DNA from: a virus
Reading direction: 5' to 3' (one strand)
IMG/VR virus record: IMGVR_UViG_3300031525_000188
Coordinates: 1 to 35,743 of that record
Length of the DNA stretch: 35,743 bases
Below, in pieces: positions 28,697 through 35,743 of this stretch. The notes below the pieces were generated by a model. That model did not search any database. It had not been told where the DNA came from and saw nothing but the letters and a program-made list of their open reading frames with translations. The number at the start of each line of letters is the position of its first letter. Within the stretch, counting starts at the first letter, position 1. A program made the translations under genes and the position numbers.

Positions 28697-29996
28697 CGGT
28701 GAACTGCTTTCGCGGCTCATAAGCGCACACGAGCTTCTTCCTAGCGACACGTTACTGTCGGACGAGATGTTCGACGGATTTCAGTCCGAGTGGGATTTCG
28801 TTAAGTCGTACCATGCACAGTTCGGGCTCATGCCTGACAAGGGTACGTTCCTTACGCAGTTCCCCGACTTCGAATTCGAGGACACCGAAGCGTCGGCGCA
28901 ATGGTTGGCCGATGAAGTAGCTCAAGACATTCTCGACGGTAAGATTCGTCAGAAGCTCGAAGAGCTTGATTCGCTGCGGCAACTGAACCCGCGCGACGTG
29001 ATCGACCGGATGCAGGACGCGCTGCTCGATCTTCGCCCATATGCACATGGTTCGATTCGCCATGATGGTGATCTTTGGGACATGGCGGACATCGCCGCGG
29101 AAGCGCAGCGCCGTCGTGAGAATCCTGATAAGTCTGGGATCACGCTAGGGTTCGAGCTTCTCGACGAAGTAACGAACGGTTCGCAGCCCGGAGCGATCGA
29201 GACCTATTTCGCTAGGCCAGGTATCGGTAAATCACTCGTGCTGTTATACGGTGCGTACGCCGCATCGCAGCAGGGGCGTAAGGGGTTGTACTTCAGTCCC
29301 GAGATGGATAAGTTCGAGACCGGGGTGCGCTTTACGGCATACAACCTCCATGTAAGCGCATTCGAGCTTATGGGCGGACTATTGCCGGATGATGAGTGGA
29401 TTGCGTACCTCACACAGATGCAGAAACTTAAGCGTGGTGCTCCGATCCTATTCTATGAGCCGACCACGCTGGGCGGTCAAATCACTACCGCGCATATAGC
29501 ACGTGCGATTGCGATCGAGAAGCCCGACTTCGTTTGCGTTGACGGCGTAATGCTAACAATGCCGCGGGTGATCGACAAAGACATTCGTAAAACCATATTC
29601 GCGACTATGAAAGAGTTGAAAGACATTGCAGTCGAAACACACATCCCAATCCGCGTGGCGCACCAAGCGAATCGTAACTCCGAATCAAATCGCCCGCGAC
29701 GCGGAACGTCTACGGTCGATGAGCTTATCCCAGCTTTACATCACATGGCTGAGTCTGGAAGCGTTGAACAGTTCACGAATGTTGCCATCGGCCTAGCAAA
29801 GCTCCGTGGCCGACTTCACTTGGCGGTTCGAAAGAATCGCAACGCGCCTACGGGACGCATCATCTCTGTTAGTCACGACGTTGACCGAGGCCGCATTCGA
29901 GAAGCTATGATCGTTCACGGCAATACCGAGATTGACGATGCCGCGCCTGCGAACGTCGAGATGGAACGCGGCGCGCACCCGGAGCATCGTTTCTAA
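28689..29996 (+). CDS. replicative DNA helicase (DnaB-type)
   Basis: A 435-residue protein, TTG start overlapping the previous stop. The N-terminal ~120 residues form the helical domain. A linker leads to the RecA core: 'LGFELLDEVTNGSQPGAIETYFARPGIGKSLVLL' with Walker A Gly178-Ile-Gly-Lys181-Ser182, 'LYFSPEM' with the catalytic Glu205, Walker B 'PDFVCVDG' (Asp285), 'PIRVAHQANR' and an arginine-rich C-terminus ('LAVRKNRNAPTGRIISVSHDVDRGRI'). It is the ring helicase that unwinds 5'-3' at the fork. It lies between the loader-like gene and the primase. Confidence 0.88.
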   Translation: MRNGELLSRLISAHELLPSDTLLSDEMFDGFQSEWDFVKSYHAQFGLMPDKGTFLTQFPDFEFEDTEASAQWLADEVAQDILDGKIRQKLEELDSLRQLNPRDVIDRMQDALLDLRPYAHGSIRHDGDLWDMADIAAEAQRRRENPDKSGITLGFELLDEVTNGSQPGAIETYFARPGIGKSLVLLYGAYAASQQGRKGLYFSPEMDKFETGVRFTAYNLHVSAFELMGGLLPDDEWIAYLTQMQKLKRGAPILFYEPTTLGGQITTAHIARAIAIEKPDFVCVDGVMLTMPRVIDKDIRKTIFATMKELKDIAVETHIPIRVAHQANRNSESNRPRRGTSTVDELIPALHHMAESGSVEQFTNVAIGLAKLRGRLHLAVRKNRNAPTGRIISVSHDVDRGRIREAMIVHGNTEIDDAAPANVEMERGAHPEHRF

Positions 29997-29997
29997 A

Positions 29998-30975
29998 ATG
30001 CGCCCGCATAGTCTCGACGCACCGAAAGTCATCGGTAAACTCATAACGGGCGATGTCGTGCTGGCGATCCTCGATCGACTTGACGTTGACTTCATCGCGA
30101 CCGAGAAGGAGGCGGTGACTTACTGCCCGTTCCACGAACAGGAAGAGGGTTCGCGCCCGCATATGTATATCAATGTGCAGCACAAGCCTGGTGTGTACCA
30201 CTGTTTTAGGTGCGAGGCCAGAGGTGATTTCGAGAATTTCCTCATGCGGTACACCGGCTGGAATGTCTACAAGTGCTTGGATTTATGCAGGAAGATTAGC
30301 AAAGGCGTCGAAAGGGGGGAGATAGAGCCACCTGCACGCCGGGAGTCCGGCCCAGGTGAATTCGCAGAAGCTGATCCGCTTTCAAAGTACGCCTTTAGGC
30401 ATGAGTACCTCTACGAGCGCGGATTGACAGAGGAGACCTTACAGCGCTTCGATATTGGCTACGATCGCGCGGAGAATGAAATCACGTTCCCGTGGTTCTC
30501 AAGAACCGGCGAACTCGTAGCAATTAAACGACGTAACTGCGTTTCTAAGGCATTCCGCTACAGCCTGGGTGGTGATCGACTCTCGACCCTCTTCGGGCTC
30601 AATCATGTTAAACTTAAGGGGGTAACATGGATTGTGGAATCCGAAATAGATGCGATGACCCTCGATCAGGTGTTCCGCATCGCCCATTATGAGGACTTCT
30701 TCGCTCTCGGCCTCGGGGGTAGCACGTTAGCCCCGACTCAGATCGAAGCCCTCAAACCAAAGCAACCTAGAGCAATCGTCCTAATGCTGGACAACGATGA
30801 CCCGGGCCGGGAGGCCCAACGACAGATACGAGCAAAGCTCGTTGAACACGTAACGGTCCCAATCATTGAAGTCGCGTACCCTGGCCCAGAGAAAGACGCC
30901 AACGCGATGACATTCGAGCAGATCGCACAAATCGCACAAACCGTTAGCAACCACGTTGCGGCTAAGGCCGCGTAA
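29998..30975 (+). CDS. DNA primase (CHC2 zinc finger and TOPRIM)
   Basis: A 325-residue protein from ATG 29998; an earlier in-frame start overlaps the helicase gene. The zinc finger is 'CPFH' (Cys43, His46) and 'HCFRC' (Cys69, Cys72). The TOPRIM fold follows: 'TWIVESEIDAMTLDQV' with its Glu and 'AIVLMLDNDDPGREA' with the Asp-x-Asp pair. It is compact compared with bacterial DnaG and lacks the helicase-binding C-terminal domain. It should lay RNA primers at the phage fork, working with the adjacent helicase. Confidence 0.88.
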   Translation: MRPHSLDAPKVIGKLITGDVVLAILDRLDVDFIATEKEAVTYCPFHEQEEGSRPHMYINVQHKPGVYHCFRCEARGDFENFLMRYTGWNVYKCLDLCRKISKGVERGEIEPPARRESGPGEFAEADPLSKYAFRHEYLYERGLTEETLQRFDIGYDRAENEITFPWFSRTGELVAIKRRNCVSKAFRYSLGGDRLSTLFGLNHVKLKGVTWIVESEIDAMTLDQVFRIAHYEDFFALGLGGSTLAPTQIEALKPKQPRAIVLMLDNDDPGREAQRQIRAKLVEHVTVPIIEVAYPGPEKDANAMTFEQIAQIAQTVSNHVAAKAA

Positions 30976-30989
30976 GGGCAGTTACTACA

Positions 30990-31607
30990 ATTCGCGGATA
31001 CCAGTCAGCAGCTAAGCACCATGCCGATAACACCGGCCTTCCCTACAGCATCTTGAAGCTGAAGAAGGACGGCGACTTCGCGGAAGTGCGCGTGCTCCAG
31101 CCGGAAGATGAATGGGTCTCCCTGTTCATCCACCAAATGTTCAATCAGAAGATCAAGGCGACTCGTTGCGCGAGCGACAAAGAGAGAGACATCGCGCTGT
31201 GCGCGCTGTGCGCTCAAGACGCGCCGCGGTCGCTCCGAACGTACATCCCGGTCCGCGTGCGCGGCGAGGATGACATGACCAAGGTGCATGTGATCGAGTA
31301 CGGTCGCGACAACCTCTCGGAAGTCATCAATCAGATCGAGGAACTTCCCGAAGGATCGAACATCACGGAGTTCGATTTCAAGGTCAAACGCAAGGGTACC
31401 GGAACCGACACGATCTACAAATGGGTGCGCCTTAGTACCGCGCCGGACGAGTTGTCGGCCGGACATAAGGCCCTCGTGATCCCGGACATCGAAGCGCTCA
31501 TCCCCGTTCCGGAACAGGAACAGATCGACGTTCGGGCCAAGCAATACGCACAAGCCTCGACGGCTGCGCCGGTTGTCGCGAAGTCCGACGCTAAGTCGCG
31601 GTTCTAG
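30990..31607 (+). CDS. probable single-stranded DNA-binding protein
   Basis: About 205 residues if read from an ATT at 30990 (AAGGG 11 bases upstream). The first standard start is TTG 31053, but protein-like sequence 'RGYQSAAKHHADNTGLPYSILKLKKDGD' continues upstream, and no ATG/GTG/TTG exists between the in-frame stop at 30963 and 31053. Features include 'AEVRVLQPEDEW', a Cys pair 'CALCAQD', 'TYIPVRVRGEDDMTKVHVIEYG' and 'FDFKVKRKGTGTDTIYKWVRL', a beta-barrel-like pattern seen in phage ssDNA-binding proteins with a zinc loop. Position between primase and polymerase agrees. There is no strongly acidic C-terminal tail. Confidence 0.6.
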   Translation: MRGYQSAAKHHADNTGLPYSILKLKKDGDFAEVRVLQPEDEWVSLFIHQMFNQKIKATRCASDKERDIALCALCAQDAPRSLRTYIPVRVRGEDDMTKVHVIEYGRDNLSEVINQIEELPEGSNITEFDFKVKRKGTGTDTIYKWVRLSTAPDELSAGHKALVIPDIEALIPVPEQEQIDVRAKQYAQASTAAPVVAKSDAKSRF

Positions 31608-31642
31608 GACCCTTCGCGATCAAACGCGCGCAGATATACACC

Positions 31643-31771
31643 GTGGACGATACGGATGGTTATGATTTCATGGCCCTCGTTCGTCTATTCAAGGCGGTGT
31701 ACCAGCGCAAGTGTCTTCTGGGCACTTGCGCTGTCTGCGACGCGGTGAGGGCCGGGGAGAAGGATGCGTAA
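31643..31771 (+). CDS. possible 42-residue small protein
   Basis: GTG at 31643 opens a frame MDDTDGYDFMALVRLFKAVYQRKCLLGTCAVCDAV..., ending at 31771 and overlapping the polymerase start by eight bases. Three cysteines in 'KCLLGTCAVC' could form a small metal site. There is no clear ribosome-binding site, and the frame contains a long perfect hairpin, so the region may instead be regulatory RNA. Confidence 0.4.
   Translation: MDDTDGYDFMALVRLFKAVYQRKCLLGTCAVCDAVRAGEKDA
31703..31733 (+). promoter_or_regulatory. 11-bp perfect hairpin upstream of polymerase gene
   Basis: CAGCGCAAGTG (31703-31713) and its exact complement (31723-31733) around a 9-base loop, about 30 bases before the polymerase ATG. 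There is no T-run, so it is unlikely to be a terminator. It may be an RNA-processing site, a translational operator or a DNA site. Confidence 0.5.
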
Positions 31772-33776
31772 GTCTAAGGTTGCAGATACTCAAGTTGCGT
31801 TATTTGAAGACCTTCCAATCCTTACCCCGAAGGGCGATCGCCGCGTAATTAAAGCGCTCGAAGCACGCGAGCGAGATTGCGTTGTGCCGAAGAACTTCAT
31901 CATGGTGGAATCTCTGGCGCAGGTGCGCGAGTGTGTCGCTGAAGTGCGCGCCGCGAAGCTCTGCTCGATTGATACCGAGACCACCGGCATCCACTGGTTT
32001 ACGCCGGACTTCAGAGTCACGGCTATCGGCGTTTACGCCAATTCGACGGGCTGGATTATTCCGCATTTCATGCTGCACGCTCCGCTGACGCTCGATAAGA
32101 CGCAGATTCAGGATGAACTCGGAGATATATTCGAGGACCCGGAGATTGCGAAGATATTTGCATACGCACAGTTCGATCGCCACGCGATCCGGCGTACATT
32201 CGACATTCAGATCGGCGGTACGAAGCATGATGTAGTTCTAGCGGGATGGATTCTCGACGAGAACGTCCGCCACGGTATCGAGCCACTGGCGGAGATGTAC
32301 CTTGGCCAGAGTGGGTGGAAGATCAAGCAAGACGGCAACTTCCACATGTGGCCCAAGAACATGGCGACACTGTATCTAGGGCACGACATTGAAACAACGA
32401 TGGCGCTCTATCGATTCCAGCTTCCGAACTTAGAAGCGCAGCCTAAGCTCTATAAGCTCATGTACGAAATCGAGCAGCCTCATCAGGACTTGCTCTACCG
32501 AATGGAGCAGCGCGGCGTTGCGTGGGACCAGGATTACTTCGATGAGTTCGTGCGACCTGAAATCGATCGACACTATGAGCAGGCAGTCGCCGCGATCCGG
32601 GCGTATCCTGGTATGGAGAATATAAATCCTGCGAGCCCCCAGCAGCTATCGAAAGTGCTATTTGACGGATTAGGGCTGCGTCGCATTAATATGAATTCTG
32701 TCGATAAGCGTGTTCTCTCGCACCTCAAGGGCGAACATCCGATCATCGAAGACCTTGAGCACTTCAGCAAGTATGCGACGCTGAAGAAGAACTTCGTGAA
32801 CAAGTTACCACGATTCGTGGTTAACGGCCGCATCTACACGAGTTTTGCGGGAATCGGTGCGCGCACTGGGAGGCTCGCGGCTAAGAATCCTAATCTTCAG
32901 AACATCCCCAAGGCGGCGATCGGGCCACTAATTCGTAAATCCTTTATCCCGAGCCCCGGCTATGTGCTCGTAACATTAGATTACTCACAGATCGAGCTTC
33001 GTATTCTCGCCCATCTCGCGAACGATCAAGCGATGATCGATGCGTTCGTTGCGGGTCATGACTTTCATACGGTAACGGCACACCGTATGTCGGGGTTATC
33101 GATGGCGGAGTTAGAGGCAGATAAGGACCTTCCACAGCGCGTCGTTGCGAAGAACGTCAACTTCGGTATTCCATATGGTATCGGTGGCGTGAAGCTCGTA
33201 GATACCGTGAACATCCTCCTGTCGAAGATGGGTGTCGATCCGTCGAAGTTCTATAAAGAGGAGCAGGGTAACGATTTAATCGACGACTGGTATGCTGCGT
33301 ACCCTGAGGCCGCTGCATACTTGCAGTCACAGGTCGACCTCTACAAAGATACAGGTGTTGTGGAGACGATCTTTGGCCGGAAGCGGCGCCTGTACGTAGA
33401 GCGCGAGTCCGGCAATTGGGGTATCCGCGCATCGGGCGAGCGCAAGGCGAGGAACGCACCGATCCAAGGGAGCAGCGCCGACCTTGTTAAGATTGCGGCC
33501 CTTGCCCTGGACAAGCTCATTCGTGAGAATCATTGGCCGTACACACCGTTGCTATCGATCCATGACGAGTTGATATTTGAAGTGCCGATCGAGTGGTTAA
33601 ATGCGAATCGTGGTACACTTGAACAACTGAAATACGCGATGGAGCACTGCGCAGAACTTAGTGTTCCGCTCAAAGTGGGCTTGGACATCTTGGATCGATG
33701 GGGCGCGAAACGTCCTGAAGAAGCCGACACCCTCGAATTCGATGACGAGGAAACAGAGGAAGAAGACGCCGCATGA
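31764..33776 (+). CDS. family A DNA polymerase with 3'-5' exonuclease
   Basis: A 670-residue protein, ATG with GGGGAGAAGG upstream. Exonuclease motifs: Exo I 'SIDTETTG' (Asp70, Glu72), Exo II 'YAQFD' (Asp138), Exo III 'YLGHD' (Tyr204, Asp208). Polymerase motifs: 'ARTGRLAAKNPNLQNIP', motif A 'LDYSQIELR' (Asp406, Glu411), motif B 'RVVAKNVNFGIPYG' (Arg459, Lys463, Phe467, Tyr471) and motif C 'HDE' (600-602). No 5'-nuclease domain is present, as in phage replicative PolA. Phe at the O-helix site (E. coli Phe762) is, in marine phage surveys, more often linked with virulent than temperate lifestyle. Confidence 0.95.
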   Translation: MRKSKVADTQVALFEDLPILTPKGDRRVIKALEARERDCVVPKNFIMVESLAQVRECVAEVRAAKLCSIDTETTGIHWFTPDFRVTAIGVYANSTGWIIPHFMLHAPLTLDKTQIQDELGDIFEDPEIAKIFAYAQFDRHAIRRTFDIQIGGTKHDVVLAGWILDENVRHGIEPLAEMYLGQSGWKIKQDGNFHMWPKNMATLYLGHDIETTMALYRFQLPNLEAQPKLYKLMYEIEQPHQDLLYRMEQRGVAWDQDYFDEFVRPEIDRHYEQAVAAIRAYPGMENINPASPQQLSKVLFDGLGLRRINMNSVDKRVLSHLKGEHPIIEDLEHFSKYATLKKNFVNKLPRFVVNGRIYTSFAGIGARTGRLAAKNPNLQNIPKAAIGPLIRKSFIPSPGYVLVTLDYSQIELRILAHLANDQAMIDAFVAGHDFHTVTAHRMSGLSMAELEADKDLPQRVVAKNVNFGIPYGIGGVKLVDTVNILLSKMGVDPSKFYKEEQGNDLIDDWYAAYPEAAAYLQSQVDLYKDTGVVETIFGRKRRLYVERESGNWGIRASGERKARNAPIQGSSADLVKIAALALDKLIRENHWPYTPLLSIHDELIFEVPIEWLNANRGTLEQLKYAMEHCAELSVPLKVGLDILDRWGAKRPEEADTLEFDDEETEEEDAA

Positions 33777-34030
33777 AACTAACTGAACTGTTCAAATTTG
33801 AACCGCGCAAGTCCGTACTCGACGTACCTTGTGAACTCGTCGCGGGGCACCACTCGAAGAAGTACGTACACTTGACGTTTACGAAGACCGTCGTGACCGA
33901 AGTCAAAGAAGGTAACACGACGATCCAGGTCCCGGTGGCGGCGAAGGTGGAATTGAACATCTGCCAAGGCTGTTACAACCTGTTCGTGTACGATGCAACC
34001 TCGATCGCGCGGGACATCGAATACTCGTGA
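33773..34030 (+). CDS. hypothetical protein
   Basis: An 85-residue protein starting MKLTELFKFEPRK, with its ATG overlapping the polymerase stop by four bases. It is beta-rich ('KYVHLTFTKTVVTEV', 'TIQVPVAAKVELNICQGCYNLFVYD') with a Cys-x2-Cys near residue 68. The MKLTEL start recalls the 27171 gene but the rest differs. Position in the replication operon suggests a polymerase or nuclease accessory role, without direct evidence. Confidence 0.65.
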   Translation: MKLTELFKFEPRKSVLDVPCELVAGHHSKKYVHLTFTKTVVTEVKEGNTTIQVPVAAKVELNICQGCYNLFVYDATSIARDIEYS

Positions 34031-34293
34031 GCGATCTATTCTTCATGATTCCTGACGATGATCCGCTTCTGTTGCAACTGCGCGGACAACGGGCTCGGTT
34101 AGAGTGTGGAGAGACTCCGGAACGTGTTTATTCCTCTTCAGCAAAGCCGCATTTCACCGCCGCCGTTGCCGTGATCTATCTCAAGCATATCGAGCTAGGG
34201 GATCGCGACGTGCTGGTTAAGCAGGTGTCCGATGAGGCGTCCAACTACTTAGCCGCTAACCACGGCCAGTTCGGGTATCGGCGTGGCACTTAA
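34027..34293 (+). CDS. hypothetical protein
   Basis: An 88-residue protein from GTG overlapping the preceding stop (GTGA). It begins with an acidic stretch 'MSDLFFMIPDDDP' and continues as mostly helical ('LLLQLRGQRARLE', 'FTAAVAVIYLKHIELGDRDVLVKQVSDEASNYLAANHG'). No motif is recognised. It overlaps the next gene by 11 bases. Confidence 0.6.
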   Translation: MSDLFFMIPDDDPLLLQLRGQRARLECGETPERVYSSSAKPHFTAAVAVIYLKHIELGDRDVLVKQVSDEASNYLAANHGQFGYRRGT

Positions 34294-35128
34294 CCCTGCA
34301 CTCGCGGCGTTAGTCAGTTCGCTGAAGGCCGACGAGAAAGCCGAGCAATCGGCGTCGAACATGCTTATCAAGATCATTGATGATTATTGTAAGACGGGCG
34401 CGTTCGACAAATATCTCGAACACCATTCGCGCGATGCCGCTAAATATCTGTATGCGGAGCACCCCCAAGAGCGCCGAGGGCTCTTTCGTGCATCGTCGGC
34501 GGGTAAGTGTCGGCAAGCTGAGGTTTTCAAGATCATTCACGAGCCGAAGACGAATGACGCGAAGCGTAAGCCGGGTAATTTCCGTGCGCTGCACAACGGC
34601 ACGTTCACGCACGCCCGCTACCACTTACTGTTCGATGCGCTGCACGAGCGCGGCGATATTGAGACGTTGGCCGCGGAAGAATTGCGGTTCAATTCAAAGT
34701 ATCAGCTATCGGGCACGATCGATCGCGCGATAGCAATTCCGTTCAAGCAGGATACTTGGGTAGGAATTCTCGACTTCAAATCGATCAAAGAGGTGTACTA
34801 CAATCGTTTAATCGGCGCGCAGGATGACCATAAGCGTCAGCAGGAAGCGTACGGTATACTTGGCTGGCAGGATCGGGAATCGCCCGACAGCAGCGCATGG
34901 ATGATGATGTACGAGAATAAGAACACGCACGAGCTTAAAGCCTACGCGCGTTCGTACGATTCGGAGATTCGTAAGGAGCTTATCGATAGCTGGGCGGCGT
35001 CAATCGAATGGATGGGCCAGTACGCGAAGACGAATGTCGCGCCGTTCACACTCCCACTCGATACCGAATGGTGTTCGTGGTGCCCCTGGCTCAAACGGTG
35101 CAAGGAATTAAACGGATGCCCGCTTTAG
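34283..35128 (+). CDS. Cas4/RecB-like PD-(D/E)XK nuclease with iron-sulphur cluster
   Basis: A 281-residue protein from GTG. 'RASSAGKCRQA' gives the first cluster Cys (Cys76). 'HNGTFTHARYH' supplies the conserved His110, 'SGTIDRAI' the Asp147, and 'GILDFKSIKE' the Asp164-x-Lys166 catalytic pair. The C-terminus has Cys264-x2-Cys267-x5-Cys273, the typical 4Fe-4S set of Cas4/AddB nucleases. Such enzymes resect DNA ends. In a phage replication module the likely role is recombination or degradation of host DNA. Confidence 0.85.
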   Translation: MALNPALAALVSSLKADEKAEQSASNMLIKIIDDYCKTGAFDKYLEHHSRDAAKYLYAEHPQERRGLFRASSAGKCRQAEVFKIIHEPKTNDAKRKPGNFRALHNGTFTHARYHLLFDALHERGDIETLAAEELRFNSKYQLSGTIDRAIAIPFKQDTWVGILDFKSIKEVYYNRLIGAQDDHKRQQEAYGILGWQDRESPDSSAWMMMYENKNTHELKAYARSYDSEIRKELIDSWAASIEWMGQYAKTNVAPFTLPLDTEWCSWCPWLKRCKELNGCPL

Positions 35129-35145
35129 AGATGGAAAGCTATTAA

Positions 35146-35508
35146 ATGGCGGGACCTACAAGCAAAAGTGCGTGGACCGGCTTCGAACGCGCTATTGCGT
35201 TAAAGGACTGGGATTCGACACGCAACCCTTTGTCCGGTGCCAACAATCGCAGTGACGATGGCAGTGCGCGGCCAGGTGATGTCATCATGCCGAAGGGCGT
35301 GAATGCGATCGTGGAAGCGAAATACCGCGCATCGCACGCCCACCATACGCTGTTCGATGCGGCGCGCATTGATGCGAGCAAGCATAAGCGTAAGCACGCG
35401 ATCCTCTACACGAAGGTGAAGCGCGAGCAGGGCTGGCTGGTGGTGCTCGATGGGGCACTCTTCTCGCAACTAATCCGTATACCGGAAGTTTTGGAACTTC
35501 TGAAATGA
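35146..35508 (+). CDS. resolvase/endonuclease-like protein
   Basis: A 120-residue protein. 'WTGFERAIALK' near the N-terminus, 'SARPGDVIMP' with an Asp and 'NAIVEAKYRASHAHHTLFDAA' with Glu-x-Lys resemble the compact PD-(D/E)XK core of phage Holliday-junction resolvases and related nucleases. 'KREQGWLVVLDGALFSQLI' follows. It would process branched replication or recombination intermediates. Identification is from motif order only. The next gene overlaps its stop by four bases. Confidence 0.6.
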   Translation: MAGPTSKSAWTGFERAIALKDWDSTRNPLSGANNRSDDGSARPGDVIMPKGVNAIVEAKYRASHAHHTLFDAARIDASKHKRKHAILYTKVKREQGWLVVLDGALFSQLIRIPEVLELLK

Positions 35509-35711
35509 TTACGATCAATCGTGAGACGTATGATAAACTTAAGCTGGTGTTAGCATTGGCGAAGAACGCTAATGGTCAACCTGTGTATATACCGCTATAT
35601 TGCGCGGAGCACGAACACTATACGAGCGTAACTGGGAATTACGCCAATGCTAAGCTTTATGAAGCTGAAGCCGTTAGATACGGGTATGAGGTTTCGGAGG
35701 ACGAACCCTAA
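35505..35711 (+). CDS. hypothetical protein
   Basis: A 68-residue protein, MITINRETYDKLK..., mixed helix and strand with an acidic C-terminus and several Tyr. It overlaps the preceding stop (ATGA). No family is recognised; it belongs to the replication operon by position. Confidence 0.6.
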   Translation: MITINRETYDKLKLVLALAKNANGQPVYIPLYCAEHEHYTSVTGNYANAKLYEAEAVRYGYEVSEDEP

Positions 35712-35743
35712 ATGAGACCTTTGTCCGAGGCGGAGCGACTTAA
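35712..35743 (+). CDS. start of next gene, cut by the window edge
   Basis: ATG at 35712, just after the previous TAA, with GGAGG about ten bases upstream. Ten codons are visible (MRPLSEAERL) before the edge. Product unknown. Confidence 0.5.
   Translation, partial: MRPLSEAERL

Noticed and set aside
1-35743. CRISPR array, insertion sequence, integrase or reverse transcriptase
   Set aside because: No regularly spaced identical repeats with unique spacers, no transposase or recombinase motifs and no RT motifs were seen on either strand.

Overview
The window is a contiguous piece of a tailed bacteriophage genome. It has the marks of a long-tailed siphovirus: a tape-measure gene of 1531 codons, a tail-assembly chaperone pair with a -1 frameshift site, distal-tail and hub-like proteins, a lysis cassette and a self-contained DNA replication module. 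No portal, terminase, major capsid gene or integrase is visible, so the head module and any lysogeny module lie outside the window. The host cannot be read directly. The GC-rich composition, the Pro/Thr/Ser-rich secreted protein and the lack of recognisable relatives suggest an uncultivated or poorly sampled bacterial host, but this is inference.

Layout. Positions 1-3514 (rightward) hold small virion proteins, a beta-helix tailspike-like protein and an Ig-like protein, closed by a strong two-way terminator. A single leftward gene (3603-3893) follows, with a tRNA 3'-end fragment just beyond its stop. From 4168 to 15629 (rightward) come the tail chaperones, tape measure, Dit-like protein, two tandem paralogous tail proteins, a hub-like protein and a tail fibre. 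Positions 15785-17410 hold the lysis cassette: a GH24 lysozyme plus several very small membrane proteins. Positions 17418-19462 encode a metallophosphoesterase and a ClpP-like protease.

From 27171 down to 19459 everything reads leftward. This is an accessory arm with many short, overlapping genes: a leaderless-looking first gene, a secreted Pro/Thr/Ser-rich protein, small unknown proteins, a tRNA-Met(CAT), an SNF2-type helicase, a MerR-like HTH protein, and a small membrane protein that closely resembles the copper/ethylene-binding transmembrane domain of ETR1-type receptors but has no kinase. Just downstream of it is a 540-base stretch without convincing genes. That stretch is made of repeated leader elements alternating with hairpins, and the same element precedes the last two leftward genes.

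From 27285 to the right edge (rightward) lies the replication module: an HTH initiator carrying an iteron-like repeat array followed by an A+T-rich stretch inside its own gene (a lambda O-like arrangement), a degenerate P-loop loader-like protein, DnaB-type helicase, CHC2/TOPRIM primase, a probable ssDNA-binding protein, a family A DNA polymerase with 3'-5' exonuclease, a Cas4/RecB-like nuclease and a resolvase-like nuclease. Together these could replicate the phage with little host help.

Most promising observations: the stand-alone ETR1-like sensor domain; the array of leader-plus-hairpin units beside it; the putative origin inside the initiator gene; and a tRNA 3' fragment that could be an attachment site or a remnant.
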